Positions 25,640-37,720 of a DNA stretch of 64,000 nt are shown in pieces. The translations under genes and the position numbers were made by a program. The first letter of the stretch is position 1, and every line of letters begins with the position of its first letter. The notes beneath the pieces are model-generated. The model was not told the DNA's origin, searched no databases, and was given only the letters and a program-made list of their open reading frames with translations. Source of the stretch: Druceiella hillmani (lineage: Eukaryota; Arthropoda; Insecta; Lepidoptera; Hepialidae). The stretch is taken from contig JAYKKI010000090.1 of the NCBI GenBank assembly GCA_039881145.1, positions 4,685,501 to 4,749,500 on the forward strand, in the 5' to 3' direction.

Positions 25640-26615
25640 ACTCTTGTAGAGTATATGAAGAGTACGGCATTTGAACTTCTGAACACAGATAGAACATTGA
25701 CAGTAAACAATAATACTTTTAGTGATACACAAGCCATTACTTACACTATCCCACCAGAAAATACGATTGACCCGACATTATTCTTAACTTACACGAAAAG
25801 ACGGTAGCGTTCGCAGATGAAACAGTGCACTTATTTCATGACAATAACTAAGATAAACTTATGACAAAGAATGAAACGAAACTTTTCAAAAGCAAATTGT
25901 GGCCCTACTAAAATATCTTAAATCTTAAAGTACGTAAAACGAAATTCATGAATTTTTCATTGAAAAAACTCATGACATTGCAATGCTAGGGTCCAAGTTT
26001 AGAAAAATTAATTAATATCAAATACTTGGCTAAACACCTTGACTAATACTTACAAAGGTACAAACATATTGAAAATATAACTGGAAAATTACTAAAACAA
26101 ATGTACATTTTTTGAAAATATGCCTAATATCTTAGATCGGATAACATTCGAATCATTCTCTATGCACAAGTAAAATTATTATCTACTACGGACATATTGA
26201 TTGGGTTGGAATAACAAAGTCTATTATGAAACCTTTAGTTATTGTGAAGAATTTGTTAATACGAGTAATTATAAAAAAACCAAGAAGATATTTGCCAAAC
26301 TTAATTTTTTTCAGAGTTTTTAATACTTGACATTTGACAATTGTGTATTAAAAATTACCGACCAGACCCCAAGATAACAAAGACAAACAACGTTTATATA
26401 ATACTGGTCAACAGATCCATTGTACGAGAACTAACGTCATAAGCTGCTTGCTACCATCTGAAACTAGAAGTAAACACGGAAATACGGACAGAAATAATAC
26501 ACGTTTTACCCGCCAAAATTATAAAATAGACTAATCAAAATATGCTGGAGGTAGGGGACATAACTATTAACGACTGCTAAAAGGGGGTTTACAAGCATGC
26601 GGGTAGGACCACGAT
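25640..26615 (+). pseudogene. LINE reverse transcriptase and C-terminus, copy 1 (Jockey/I-like)
   Basis: In order: LNTDRTLTVNNNTFSDTQ ('YLtdRtq.v..n...S'), AITYTIPPENTIDPTLFLTY ('GiPQGtvlGPtLFl.Y'), VAFADETVHLFHDNN, which keeps FAD but has Glu in place of the second catalytic Asp. Then VRKTKFMNFSLKK, INIKYLAKHLD ('iKYLGv.lD'), HIENITGKLLKQMYIF, DNIRIILYAQVKLLSTTD and ILIGLE ('YGi.gWGg'). Stops follow TKRR, HDNN and HLD, so it is dead. Alignment with the inverted copy at 62950-63790 continues past the coding part to TTTACAAGC at about 26588-26596, which fixes the 3' end near 26600. The piggyBac remnant starts directly after it. Confidence 0.9.
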
Positions 26616-27342
26616 CTGGCTACCATCTGGCTACCATGCTATCTGTCAAGGAGACGAAGAAAAATAATCGTTCTAACTTTGACAACCAGTTTGATAAGAC
26701 TGATTAAATATAGTTTTTCTCTGGCTAGACAATAGCGTTTGTGCTATGGGGACCAACTACGTTACTGTCCTCACATTAGATAAAGTGAAACTTAGTTGAT
26801 ATACCGCAACTATCTGTGACTTACAATAAAGGAATGGTTGGGGTCAATCAAGCTGATCGGCCTATTTCGTTGTATCGTACTTCTAAAGTGGTGGTGGGTG
26901 CTGTTTTCGTATATGCTTTATTTAGCAATTACCAATACCTGACGTCAACACATAATTCATTTAAGATGTGAAGGTGGACCAAATTCAGTTTTGACCTACT
27001 TACGACAAAATGTTGATCAACATTACATCTATCAGCCTTTCTGATGCCGACTTTACAGTATAATGACAAAGGTCACTTTCCACAAAAGATAGCAAACTAA
27101 CTGCGGTGCACTGTTTGTCACACTAACGCACGGTGGCAGTTTACAAAGTGCGTAAAACACTTTGTATTGAAAAACTATATTTTGAAATTGTTCATACCCA
27201 ATACAACTCAGTGTCCCCATTTAAGGGCGGCAATTTTTTTTCGTATTTAATATAAAAACCATAAACTGCTTACTTTCTATCTAATAATTATGTTTGTTTC
27301 ATTTTTGTGTGTGGAATTTAGCCGTGGGCGCAAATGGGTTAA
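26616..27342 (+). pseudogene. piggyBac-like transposase, C-terminal part with 3' terminus
   Basis: Joined across frameshifts: SGYHLATMLSVKETKKNNRS ('mlsdKelkk..RG'), VFLWLDNSVCAMGTNYVTV ('..W.DNs.V...sn'), then VTYNKGMVGVNQADRPISLY, the diagnostic 'YNk.MgGVD.aDq.is.Yr' block, VVVGAVFVYALFSN ('kwWwavf.y'), and DKGHFPQKIA leading to LRCTVCHTNARWQFTKC. That last is the Cys-rich C-terminal domain, with at least three Cys in place. The catalytic Asp-rich N-terminal half is missing. The element ends at GCCGTGGGCGCAAATGGG followed by TTAA at 27339-27342, i.e. a CCC-starting inverted terminus next to the TTAA target of this superfamily. A stop after HNSFKM and others mark it as inactive. Confidence 0.88.
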
Positions 27343-29170
27343 TATATCCTCCATCACAATAGATTGAAAAATTAGCAAGGACAAACTAGTGAATATTTTA
27401 ACGTTTTTTACCTAATAACATAAAAGGGCACTATCGCATTACATTGTAGAAAAGAATAATTCAATCAAATATGTTTATAGATCATACTTAACAATAACAA
27501 TTCTAGATATCTAATTAAATATTTTGCATTAATTTTGCTCAATTTTTCTTAAATAAAATATATTCATGAAATGTATACTATTTAACAAAATTCTAATGCA
27601 CAGTATATAAGAATGCTTCGAGAACGTCTCTAAAATAACGAAAAAAAATATTTGGTTTTCGATATTAAATCTTGCAAGATGTTAGTATGTTGTAAAATAA
27701 ATTTACATTTGCTTTTCAACATAAAATAAAAACTTTTATTCGAAACTCATCTTGTTAGTGTAAGTATTAAATCTTGTCTTAATTTTCAATTTCCCGAGAG
27801 GAAAATTTCTATGCGAGCTTACGTTGTTTATTATAAAGAAACATTTACCTTCAAATTCTCCTGAAACCCAGAATTTTCATCCGCAGCCAAGTTCGAATGT
27901 TTCCAGGAGAAATAAAAGTTTTCCAAAGTTTCACAAAGCTTTTAAAAGAACTTGAAAGTTTGTCATTATATGTTATATATACCGAATATTCTGTTGAAAC
28001 AGTGATAATTATTATTTCAATTAACGAAAATGACAATTATAATTTGTTTCTTTCCATTATCGAAATAACATGGCAAGGATGTTTATGAGTTTGTTTTTGG
28101 TAAAATATTTTCCAAAAGTTTATCAAAACCAACACGTAAAATGTGAGTACGATTTATGTATTCCATACTTCGGCGAAATGTATTTTTTTTGTTGACATTG
28201 ACATTGAGCTTCTGTAAACGTGTCGAAAAACTTAAAATCAATTTCGTAAACTTTTTTCTTAACACATCTTATTCTTTTAATATAAATACAGCTTTACTTT
28301 TTTTATTTATCCTTTTATGTCACGTTTCATTGAGTTTATGTAGGCAGTTAACATATTTGTGTATGATACTACTGGCTGAATATGACCCCTCTTTAACTAT
28401 ATGCACTACTGAAGATGCAAGCCTTGGTCTTGATGGACAGAGCATAAACTAAAACGTTTATTACATGAAAGTGTTTTCCACGTATTTCTAGTTGAAAATA
28501 TTTTCTATCATATATTATCATGAAAATAGTGTAAATCATCTGCATTTAAAAACAAATGTTTCCGGAGTTTCATATATATAATTATGAGAATATTTTTTCA
28601 GCGAGTGATTAAAATTATTATGGATACCATACTCAACATTTCAATAAATCTTTAAAGATGATCTTCAAATAAAATTAGCGCTAGTGTGCTCTTTAATACA
28701 GTGAGGAATTAAAAATATATCAATTTATAACCTTATTTTTTAAGAAAAGATAGATAAATGTTGCAGCTATGCTGGAAAAACTTTTAATTTTTATATATAC
28801 TATAACTGTATATTTGTCCTAACATAGCACGTTGAACTTTAAAAAAACGATATGTGAAAATACCAAGCTTTTATATTATAATTGAAATCATTAAATACTG
28901 ACATCGTTTTCCTAATCGTAGAAGTGCTGTGTACTGTTTAGAGTCCTCGTGGTGCTTATATAATGGTATAACTTAAGTTCTGCATTAGAGGTAAAATTAT
29001 GTAAATTTTCCATTACAGGCACAACTAAATAAAAATTGTAGGATTCGAATAAAAAAAAATATTAAAATTGTTTACCAAAATTATTGTTGTAAATTGGAAT
29101 AATTATAAATTTGATACTATTTTATGCAAACAATCCCAAATTAATTCAACATTCTTAAATTATTTACTTT
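27343..29170. other. AT-rich non-coding DNA
   Basis: No coding homology. Overlapping frames on both strands between 27851 and 28452 (up to 98 codons) have random composition; none contains a motif that I recognise. Confidence 0.5.
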
Positions 29171-29179
29171 TTCTTGTTC

Positions 29180-29402
29180 TTCAATAGCTTGATAGCCCAG
29201 GATGAGCCCCTCCCTTCCGCAGAATCAACTCCCAAGCTTTCCTGTTCTTGGCCAGAGACATCCAGTTCGTTACACTTAGGATTTTTAAGCCTTTTTCCAG
29301 ACAGTCGAGTTACCTAAGTTTAAGTCTTCCTCTCTTTCGAGAGCCCAGTGGTCTGGCTGCGAAGATGGTTTTTGTTACCCGACTGTCGTCTATTCTGCTC
29401 AA
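29180..29402 (-). pseudogene. LINE C-terminal tail
   Basis: On the minus strand: SRIDDSRVTKTIFAARPLGS, then RKRGRLKLR-stop-LDCLEKGLKILSV, then NWMSLAKNRKAWELILRKGG and AHPGLSS. This is the terminal block of many insect LINE polyproteins: 'GkRkrGRPrlRWlDdve.DLk.lgv.nWr..A.nR..Wr.il.eAkahpGl'. One in-frame stop replaces the expected Trp. No reverse-transcriptase core is recognisable upstream (29403-29480), so this is a short 5'-truncated copy, or its upstream part has decayed beyond recognition. Its GC content is well above the surroundings, which suggests it inserted later than the more AT-drifted relics. Confidence 0.85.
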
Positions 29403-29409
29403 TTATTTT

Positions 29410-31395
29410 AAGTTATTTTAAAACTCTCACAAGACTCCAGCATCATTTCCGATCCTTCCACTTGAAAAATCCAAAAAGATGTATACATTGCTACTAATTA
29501 TAACATTAGTTATTATATTATTGCTTGTTGTTTTATTGTTATATTATTTGCTGAGTAATTATGGAAACGTACGCAATACACGTATAGCCAATAAACAAAT
29601 TTAATTAAGACTGAACTATACTTTAATGAAAAATCTACCTTCGTTTTCGTAATGTACTAGTTAATTATAGTTATTTTATACCACTACGGATTCAGACAAG
29701 TTTCAAAATAAAAAAATATATATTTTTCGAAAATCATATTATACATATCCATTCTTGCAAAATTGCTGTTTTATCTTAAAGCAGGGGAGTTCAAAAAAAA
29801 TTTCCACGATATTTTAATGGTGGTGGTCAACCATTCATATTGAATTTATCAATATACTGGATACTATATTTTATTTACAATGTCATGAAAAATTTAATGA
29901 GACTCATTTATTAAAATTATTTCGCCGTTTGACCCATACGTAGCAATTATTGAACACCAAAAGTGCAGACGAATGAAAAATAATTTCCCTTGTTTTCGTT
30001 TCAACGTAGTCGGTAAAAATATTGGTTTTATATCATGAGTTAATTTAAAGGTTTAACTGATTATAAAGGTGCACATTTTGCTTTCTGATTTGGTTTTGCC
30101 GTGCAGCAATATTTTTTATGTTGTGTTAAACAAATATTATAGTTCACCTTCGTGAAGTGTATTGTATTTAGAGCGAAGTCAAATAAAACCATGCAGCTTT
30201 TATTTTTGAAGATGAAATGTAATTCATTTAAAAAATATCGATCATTTAAGTTAATAACGTGAGAAGTAGACATAACTTTGACGCAAAAAAATTAAATTAT
30301 CTTCAATTCCAATGGGAGATAAGTCACGTTGGATAGGTTTATTTACCAACTTCTCTATTGAAAATGGTGCTTAATAGTTGACAGCCTAAAAAACAAAAGT
30401 AATTTAAAATATTTTTTTTCTATCATTACTCACTTTTCTATATTTATGGCGGTTGTGTTTAATTTTAAACTATCTTTTGCCTGCGCCTTCATTAAGCTGA
30501 TTCACTTTATGCAAACATTACATGTGCAAACATTACATCCACCTTATTTCCTCTCGTTTCCGGTTGAAATATATACGTATGGTCAAAATATACCTTTAAC
30601 GCCTAAATATATTTACTTGCCAAAAATAAAATTTATTTAAACAGAGATTCATAGGTACTCACCGTAGATATTTATGAATATGATATTCAGGAGTAATATC
30701 TTATCGTTAAAAAACTTACTGAAACTCACAAAATTTACTTTAGTTTTTGCAGCGTATTCAGTTTTCCATGCGCGGGTATAATTGTGTTTAACGTTTATAT
30801 GCACTATTCTCTTTTTTACATAATAGTGTAATTACGTATAACCTATCTTTTGATATAGGATGTATATTATCTATAGGCAAAATAATAATAAAATGCATTG
30901 TCTATTTTAACAGTAAAAGAAAGGCAGAAAAAACAAACAGACTACGTTTCACTTTTATTATATTTGTAGCAATGCATCTGTTTAAAGAGTGTCGATAAGT
31001 TATAAGACAGAAAGTCAATGGACTTTTCAAAATTAGCAGTCAGATGTAGATGTAATATGGGTTGAAATTAAATAAATTAAATACTACAATGACCTGCGAA
31101 ACAGCCCTCAGGATAAAAGCCTGTAATAAATTAAATATAATTTTAAATACCACGAAATGTTATTGATTGAACGATAGAAATTTGTTTCAAATTTGGAGTA
31201 ATTTTTATTTATATTAAAGTTGGCAGCGTGTTGTTAAAAGATCGGCGAAATAAAATTTAATAAAAACAGAAATTTAATTATATTAAAGACAAAAGTTTAA
31301 ACAGTTTTGAAACTCTCTTTAGTAGTTATGTAGACTTTAATATTATCACAATTTCTATATATTATTTCACTGCGGTCTATTGAAATTTTACAACC
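29410..31395. other. AT-rich non-coding DNA
   Basis: No recognisable gene or element. A 12-base direct repeat (CAAACATTACAT) lies near 30512-30540. Short frames at 30061-30273 and 30446-30640 show no family features. Confidence 0.5.
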
Positions 31396-31399
31396 GCCA

Positions 31400-31600
31400 C
31401 GAGATATCTACAATGCTCCTTTACACCGCTACGATCGCTAAGCTGGAACTCGCTACTTGAGAATAATGACGACGGTTCTATAAACCTGTGTGCGTACGAC
31501 GTGCAGTAGAGTTGCTTAAAATGAAGCAGCTCGATAGAAATCATTAAAATGAGGCAACATCACTAGACTAAGATAGTTATAAACTAATAGTCAGTGTGAA
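31400..31600 (+). repeat. CpG-rich dispersed element, copy 1
   Basis: Shares blocks in order with 61105-61365 (same strand) and the reverse complement of 52515-52830: a CTACxCxGCTACGxTxGCTA-like block, ATGACGACGGTTCTAT, ATCATTAAAATGA and CTAGACTAAGATA. It is the most diverged of the three. No open frame is shared. It could be a SINE or MITE; I see no clear tRNA-type A/B boxes and no terminal inverted repeat. Confidence 0.6.
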
Positions 31601-32726
31601 TTTTGTATTAATACAATCATTATATACATTCAATAAATGCTGTAACCCTATTTTATTTTTCTAGTCCCCGAGGATAAGAAAAATTCGCTTTAAAAATTTC
31701 AGTCGAGAACCAAAAACGTATCTTCTTAGTTATAATTTCTTCTAGTAGGATATGTTATCGCTCTTCGCAACAAAACTAGGTTTACACATATAGTTAAATT
31801 ACGTTTTTATTCATTAATTCAACTGTAGCTTTTAATTGTTTTTTATGATTTGCATTTGTGGAAAGATTATTACATTGGATTTGCTTTGCATCTTCCCGGT
31901 TCATTTTTGTGGGAATTTGGGAGAAATTAATAATCATCAGTACGTATTTAAAGGATACAGATGTCAACTCTCATAGATGTGAACACCATTAATATTATTA
32001 ATATGAAGCGATAAAATATTCATAAAGGAGAACAATATTTTTAGACTGATTTGTTGAAAATACTGAGATTTTACAATATGCGTCGGTTACACTCCGCACG
32101 CTTTTCAACATATCTCTGCATTTTCAACATAATATGAAAATAAATCCTTTAGAGATATTTTAGTAATTCGTATTAGCATAGTCTACACATTTATTTATTA
32201 ATATATTAATTGTAAACATGTGAAACATAAAAGATAAGTAATTTACAATTTACAGGTGATTCGATTTCGGTAGAAGATTTTTTTGAAGGGTTCGTAATTA
32301 ATAATAGTATGAACAGTCCTATCGTATAAGACCAAACATAATTACACGAAAAGAGGTATGTATTTGTGTCTGTGTGTGTGTGTATTATTAATATTAAATG
32401 TTTAACGAACTTATAAGTTTTCTTCACAGTTTAGGTAAATGAGGTACGTTTATGGCAGAGCCTCTATATTCCGGTGCGGATTTTAACCTGGGAAAAATTA
32501 GAACGTTATGGAACGTTACTTTATTGTTATATCACAAAAGACATTAAATAATAGAATAACCTATTAAGAGTCTAGGGTATTTCATGTGGTTGAACGTATG
32601 ACATATTTAAAGCTGATCTTGTTTAGTAATTTGGCAAAACATTGAAGTTAGGGCAGTGGATGTCTTTTTAAGCATTCTTATTCTTGACAAAGGAAGCAAA
32701 GGCTCGCAATTTATTATTGGACTAAG

Positions 32727-32727
<1 letters not shown>

Positions 32728-32793
<66 letters not shown>
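32728..32793. repeat. (TA)n microsatellite
   Basis: About 33 TA units with one TG interruption. Confidence 0.95.
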
Positions 32794-32797
<4 letters not shown>

Positions 32798-33289
32798 TTA
32801 AACTTTATAAATATTTTAATTGGTTTATACTCTAATTTTCATACTTCATTTCTCATACTCCCCTATGGGAAAAATAACAACATTTTCATAGACTTCTTAC
32901 TGGTTGATATCGCAATATTAGAAATATTGCCAGTAAAAAAAATTCCCCATTTCATTTTGACACATGACTGGGTAATTCATTTTGACACATGGATAAGCAG
33001 GTAAAATTCACTATGCAGGTAAACTTTGTTTTAGCTTCTAATATCTGCAAAACCATTAGCTTATTCATGACCACAATATCGACGTAGTTTCCATTATAAC
33101 AAATTACAAGGATCAAAAGGAGTTGAACAAATAATTTTATTCCGGGGAAAGCAACTTTCAGTATTTTACATTAACTAATAGGACGATTATGTTACGTTTG
33201 TGACTCGTTGAGCATTGTAGATACTGAAAATAAAAGAAAGTGTGCTCTTTTTTATTTTACGGCCACCTATATTGATGAATAAATGATGC

Positions 33290-33372
33290 ATCTTAGTATT
33301 AGTGTAACATGAAAATGGTAATCTTAGCACTGGTGGGACTTGAAAATGGTAATCTCAGTATTGGCGGGACAC
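33290..33372. repeat. 31-bp tandem repeat, 2.7 copies
   Basis: Units of the form ATCTTAGTATTAGTGTAACA followed by TGAAAATGGTA; the second unit differs at several positions, and the third breaks off after GGCGGGACA. Confidence 0.85.
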
Positions 33373-34234
33373 AAACATAAACTTTAACGCTTAAATTAAC
33401 CGTAAGCAACTGGCAATTTATGTCCTTAAATTAAAAGTGAAATTCATTGAAATTTCTGCACATTTTCTCAGTTCGTGGATAATTTTTCACAGCTAGTATC
33501 ACTGATCTAGATATAACAACTAGCAATAGCATCTAACCTGGTTGGTAGTTAAATGCAAATTCATGTGATATTTTCTAATAAAAGCATTTGATAAATTTAT
33601 GAATTTTTGATATTTGGAATAACATAAAAAGAAAAAATATCTGAGTTATTCGAAATAATACTCAAAGTAATGATTAAATAGAAATATATTATAATGCTCA
33701 GGAAGGGACACAGACTGTTAGGCACTAAACTTAATACTACAGTTTATTTCTGAAACTTTAATGTCTATATTATTGGAAAGAAAAATTTATGTTTCTTCTA
33801 GCTTTCATTTATAGTTCCTCGAAGTCTGTTCTATAGCGTATGTTATTTCTCCACTTTTTAGATGTTTCTTTATGATTTCATATCATAGAATTTTGCTTGT
33901 CAGTTACGATATTAACTTAGAAGATATCTATGAAAGGCAGAAGAATTTATTAGTAATAATACGAACGTTATAGTCATATTTTGCGAAGAATTATTCTAAA
34001 TTTACATTTTTTTAACTAAAATACTATTACGTATATTTAAAAAGTTATAGATGTACTCATGGAAATTTTTTATTACACATGACCGTACTCGTATTCGAAT
34101 TGGGTTATATTTCCTGTTTCCTGGAAATTGATCATTACAATAAGAAAATTACGGGTCATAAAGTTAATGGAACGTATGTTGCCGAGCAAATCAATTATAT
34201 TATTTCATTTACAGTACATTTAGTGTTAAACAGT

Positions 34235-34400
34235 CTGCAATAAAAAGGGTCAAAGCTACAGGTGCTTCCCTACTACGTAGTTTACGAGGGTGTATCAACG
34301 CAAACGTCGTCTCGGCAGGTAATTGCTATAACGACCGTTGCGTCGTTGCAGTAATTACTTGCTAATAAATGTAACAACGTAGACGATTTCTTTACGTCCA
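34235..34400. promoter_or_regulatory. candidate enhancer with large dyad
   Basis: A GC- and CpG-richer patch. GTAATTGCTATAACGAC at 34319-34335 and GTCGTTGCAGTAATTAC at 34342-34358 are inverted copies with 14 of 17 positions matching, placing two homeodomain-type TAATT cores symmetrically. Upstream lie GGGTCAAAG (TCF- or nuclear-receptor-like) and CAGGTG (an E-box). No frame is open. Regulatory function is inferred from motif clustering only. Confidence 0.3.
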
Positions 34401-36690
34401 AATTTAGGAGTTCTGGTTACAATTACTACAAACTATCACAAAAATTTTTTGTTACTGCTATATATGTATTTCAGGACTGACCCGTTTAGTCATTTCATCT
34501 TACGGAAAGTCACAGTTTTGCGACTAAGTATATTACCACGAATATTATGGTTACCAAAATATACTTGACATTAAGTTTTAGATTCCCGAAAAACAATTTC
34601 TAATAAACATGTCATACCGGTAAATGAATTTAATCTTAGTAAAATTAGCTCACTATGATTTGAAATGTATATGGATATTTTTTTTATTTTGCATTTTTTT
34701 ATGTAAATATTACCAACCATGGCAATATGTACATAAAAATATAAAATATAGTGAAAGGAAAAAACAAATGTACAACATAAAATACAAAACCAAAACTAGT
34801 TACGTGCACTATCGAAGTATGTGCCAGAAAAATCCAGTTGAACCTAAAACAAGGATCACATGGAATATATTTTTAATATTTATTCTGTTAATATTAAATC
34901 ATAAATTCATTTATTAATTTACATAAACGTAGAAATAATGTATTGGTAATGACATTGTGAATTATAAATATCCACAATCATCAAATATAAACTGTATTCC
35001 CAGTCAGGGTAAATTTATTAATTATAATAAAAATATTATAATAGATATTATCACCCCCATTTATGTACGTGCATAGCAACTGTTATGTTGAGGTAGCTAA
35101 CAAAAGATATATATTTTTAGAAATGCTATCAACGTTTGCTTGGACGTGTCTTGTAATTGTGATATTAATTAAACTACTTCCCTTCACCGACAGTCGACCG
35201 CGTCATTTCATTTTAGGAAAATTGAAGCAATAATAACTAACATTTTTAATATTAAACGTTAACCAAAAAAGCACAAATGATAAAAAATTATACAAACGGA
35301 AAATCGCAGTACTAATATCAATAATAATATAAGTATTAACAATGATACCACTTGTAAAGTTTTTAATATGTAGCTTATGTTTTATACAATGTATAATACT
35401 TTATCAATATACATGTTCTTAACTGTGTTCTGAGCTCGAATATCTTCAAAAACTTTAAAAATTGTGGGCAGGTTATTGAGTCAGTTGCATTGAAAGTAAG
35501 ATTTTGCAACTAAAAATATTTTTTGTTGGTTTTTTAAAAAAATAAGTGATTGAATATGAAAAAAACAAATCAAGTAGAGTCTGTTGCCTATTGGGAGATT
35601 TCAAGCGATAAGCAATACTAGATATAGAAAAGAAATGTAAATTTAAGTATTGCCTTGATGCGTAATCATTATTTTGCACGAACATTATTTAGTATGCATA
35701 ATGTTATTTATCGATAAAACCTTAAACCTTTGTCATGGTAACTCAAATTTCTAACACATGATTCTACATTGGTTTATGTTTAAATCCTGCAAATTGTTCA
35801 TACTTTTCCTATTTGATATCTATAAAAAGTCTCACATAAATTAAAAATATCTTTTAAAAATTAAATTTTCAACATAAAATAAATAAATAAAATTTTATTT
35901 TTATAACTATGTTTTTATGTATTATAACTATAGCACAATGGAGTGAATTGTAGGCGGTAGAAGGTGATAAAATTATTGGTAAGAGAACATATGTAAATAC
36001 TAACATACTCAGTTTATTTTACCTAATAAATCAAGTAGAATTAATGAAGTGCAAATGGTCCCGTCTAGGTTTATGGTACAGGATTTAAAGGAAAATTTTA
36101 ACATGAGAATGTTGAGATACGTCAAATTAGGATACTAGGAAATTGTAACAAGAAAAATTAAAAAGCTTTCTCGGAGCAGATAGATTAGTGAGATTGTAAC
36201 CAGAAACGTCTCATAAAAATATTGAAGTGGTTTAAGATTTTTTAATTGATGTGATTTAAGAATGTAAACTGAAATATATCTTAAAAGGATATGAGAAATT
36301 ACAGGAATATTTTGTGTGAAACATCTTAAACAGCAAGATATGTAGAAAATTATCAACACAAGTAAAACGAGCCCGAACTCAATATGATAATTATTCATCA
36401 TTGTGGAAACCCTTTTTCTACCGACTTATTAACATCGTCAAGTATTATCACAAGAAACCAATAAGTGTGTCAAGTTTCCAGTCAGTGAGGAAGTATGTGA
36501 AATATCGATTGTAATCGATTGTAATTTGTAATCGATAGACAAATAACAAAGCAAATTTAACAATAGCATTTACAAAGAGTAGCAACTTGTTGACAATATA
36601 AGTATCATTAATTATTGATTACTTATCCCATAGTGACTAATGACCAAACCAATAATAAAACCTTCATCCTATGTGAGTGATGTTGCGGGC
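34401..36690. other. AT-rich non-coding DNA
   Basis: No gene recognised; AT-rich frames, including 34624-34917 (97 codons, Lys/Tyr/Ile-rich), look random. A block GAAATTGTAACAAGAAAAAT recurs imperfectly at about 36140 and 36190. Three copies of a TCGATTGTAAT-like unit lie at 36507-36538. Confidence 0.5.
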
Positions 36691-36824
36691 CCAAAACCGC
36701 TCAACTCAAACTAAAATTTCATTTAGTCTGCCTAAAAGTTCAGAACTAAAATTATAGCCCAATAGTAAAAAAAATCGGGTAGGCTATATCAGGGACGCAG
36801 CCGCAGTGAAGTACGTGAAACGTC

Positions 36825-37280
36825 TTAAGTGTACTTATCGGTTTGCACCATGTTTTTTACGTCAACCGGAATATTAATTACTTGTCCCACAATACCGTAT
36901 TGTCCTACGTATTGCAAACATCGTATTTGAATGTACGGCAATCCTAGGAAAGAAGCCACTCCTCGATCGGCCCTAGCCGGCACACGCGTAATCTGCTCTA
37001 AGTGTGGCTACTTTTATTGTCGGATGTAGCCTGGCTCCTTCTTATGGATGATAATGTGGTGGTCTTGTTCCCTGCCACCATTGCAGCCACAGTTATATCA
37101 AATATTGGTACTCCAGACTGTCTTACGATGCTTAAACCCGCCGCACTCGTAGATAGCTGTGGTTCCTGCGCTTGGCTCAATCTATCATGTTCCCTCGAGG
37201 AGCTGGAATACCTTTCTCTTACTACCCAAGCTCTTGTACGAAAGTTTTGTAAGTTACGTACCGCGTGCGTTGGTGCCATA
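36825..37280 (-). pseudogene. Helitron-like protein N-terminal fragment
   Basis: The minus-strand frame QITRVPARADRGVASFLG, then LPYIQIRCLQYV and GQYGIVGQVINIPVDVKNMV (36825-36995), matches my memory of the domain before the Rep region in arthropod Helitron proteins ('...YGiiGqvinVPVDV.tmV..LPR'), and stops at MVQTDKYT. Upstream, in another frame, is a 93-codon frame beginning MAPTHAVRNLQNFRTRAW that resembles the Arg-rich start of such proteins; its ATG lies 22 bases after GTTTTTTTGTAG, a good splice acceptor. A frameshift is needed to join the two. The Rep and helicase domains are absent. The region is clearly richer in G+C than its flanks. Confidence 0.65.
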
Positions 37281-37720
37281 GTAGAGCAGTTGTCAAATAT
37301 CTACAAAAAAACAACACTTTTTAAAATTTTATAAATTCTAATGATCACAAGTATTACACCTATTATAATGTCATAACCTCAATCAAACATGACTACTCTA
37401 TCCACACACCACACGATCCGAGATCACTCAATCCAACCCAAACCCGATCCATGTACTATTGAGTAATTACTATTTAAAAATAGCGTACGATGGTAAATTT
37501 AGTTCTGAATGAGTCGCGCTGCACGCGAACGCAGCGCCATTTACGCCAGCGACATATGCACTATCGAGTAATGGGTTCCTCTAACCTCTAAATTATGATA
37601 CTAAAAGCCGGTAGGTGGTATGTTCCAAAGTTATAAGCGATCTGGTTATAACATATCTCGTTACATATGGTTTTTGCAAGTGACCCTCCCCCTCCCCCGC
37701 CCCGCTGACCAAAATAAATC
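37281..37720 (-). other. probable 5' flank of the Helitron relic
   Basis: On the minus strand this lies just upstream of the Helitron frame. It has a CTATTTTTAAATAG palindrome near 37470-37486 that could act as a TATA region, and a CpG-rich patch at 37510-37555. An ATGYACTATYGAGTAAT motif occurs twice in the same orientation (about 37450 and 37557). I cannot place the element's 5' end. A C-rich run lies at 37684-37705. Confidence 0.35.

Larger units (their letters stand above)
31601..34230. other. AT-rich non-coding DNA
   Basis: No gene recognised. Contains the (TA)n run at 32728-32793, an imperfect two-copy repeat of ATTCATTTTGACACATG near 32952-32995 and a 31-bp tandem repeat at 33290-33372. 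Confidence 0.5.

Noticed and set aside
26565..26610. KRGFTSMRVGP as the start of the piggyBac remnant
   Set aside because: It resembles the piggyBac 'lkkkGi.acGTvr' block, but the bases align with LINE copy 2 at 62950, so they belong to the LINE 3' end.
36135..36401. 88-codon minus-strand hydrophobic frame
   Set aside because: The repeated FLVTIS peptide reflects a small imperfect DNA repeat; no transmembrane protein family or start context is convincing.
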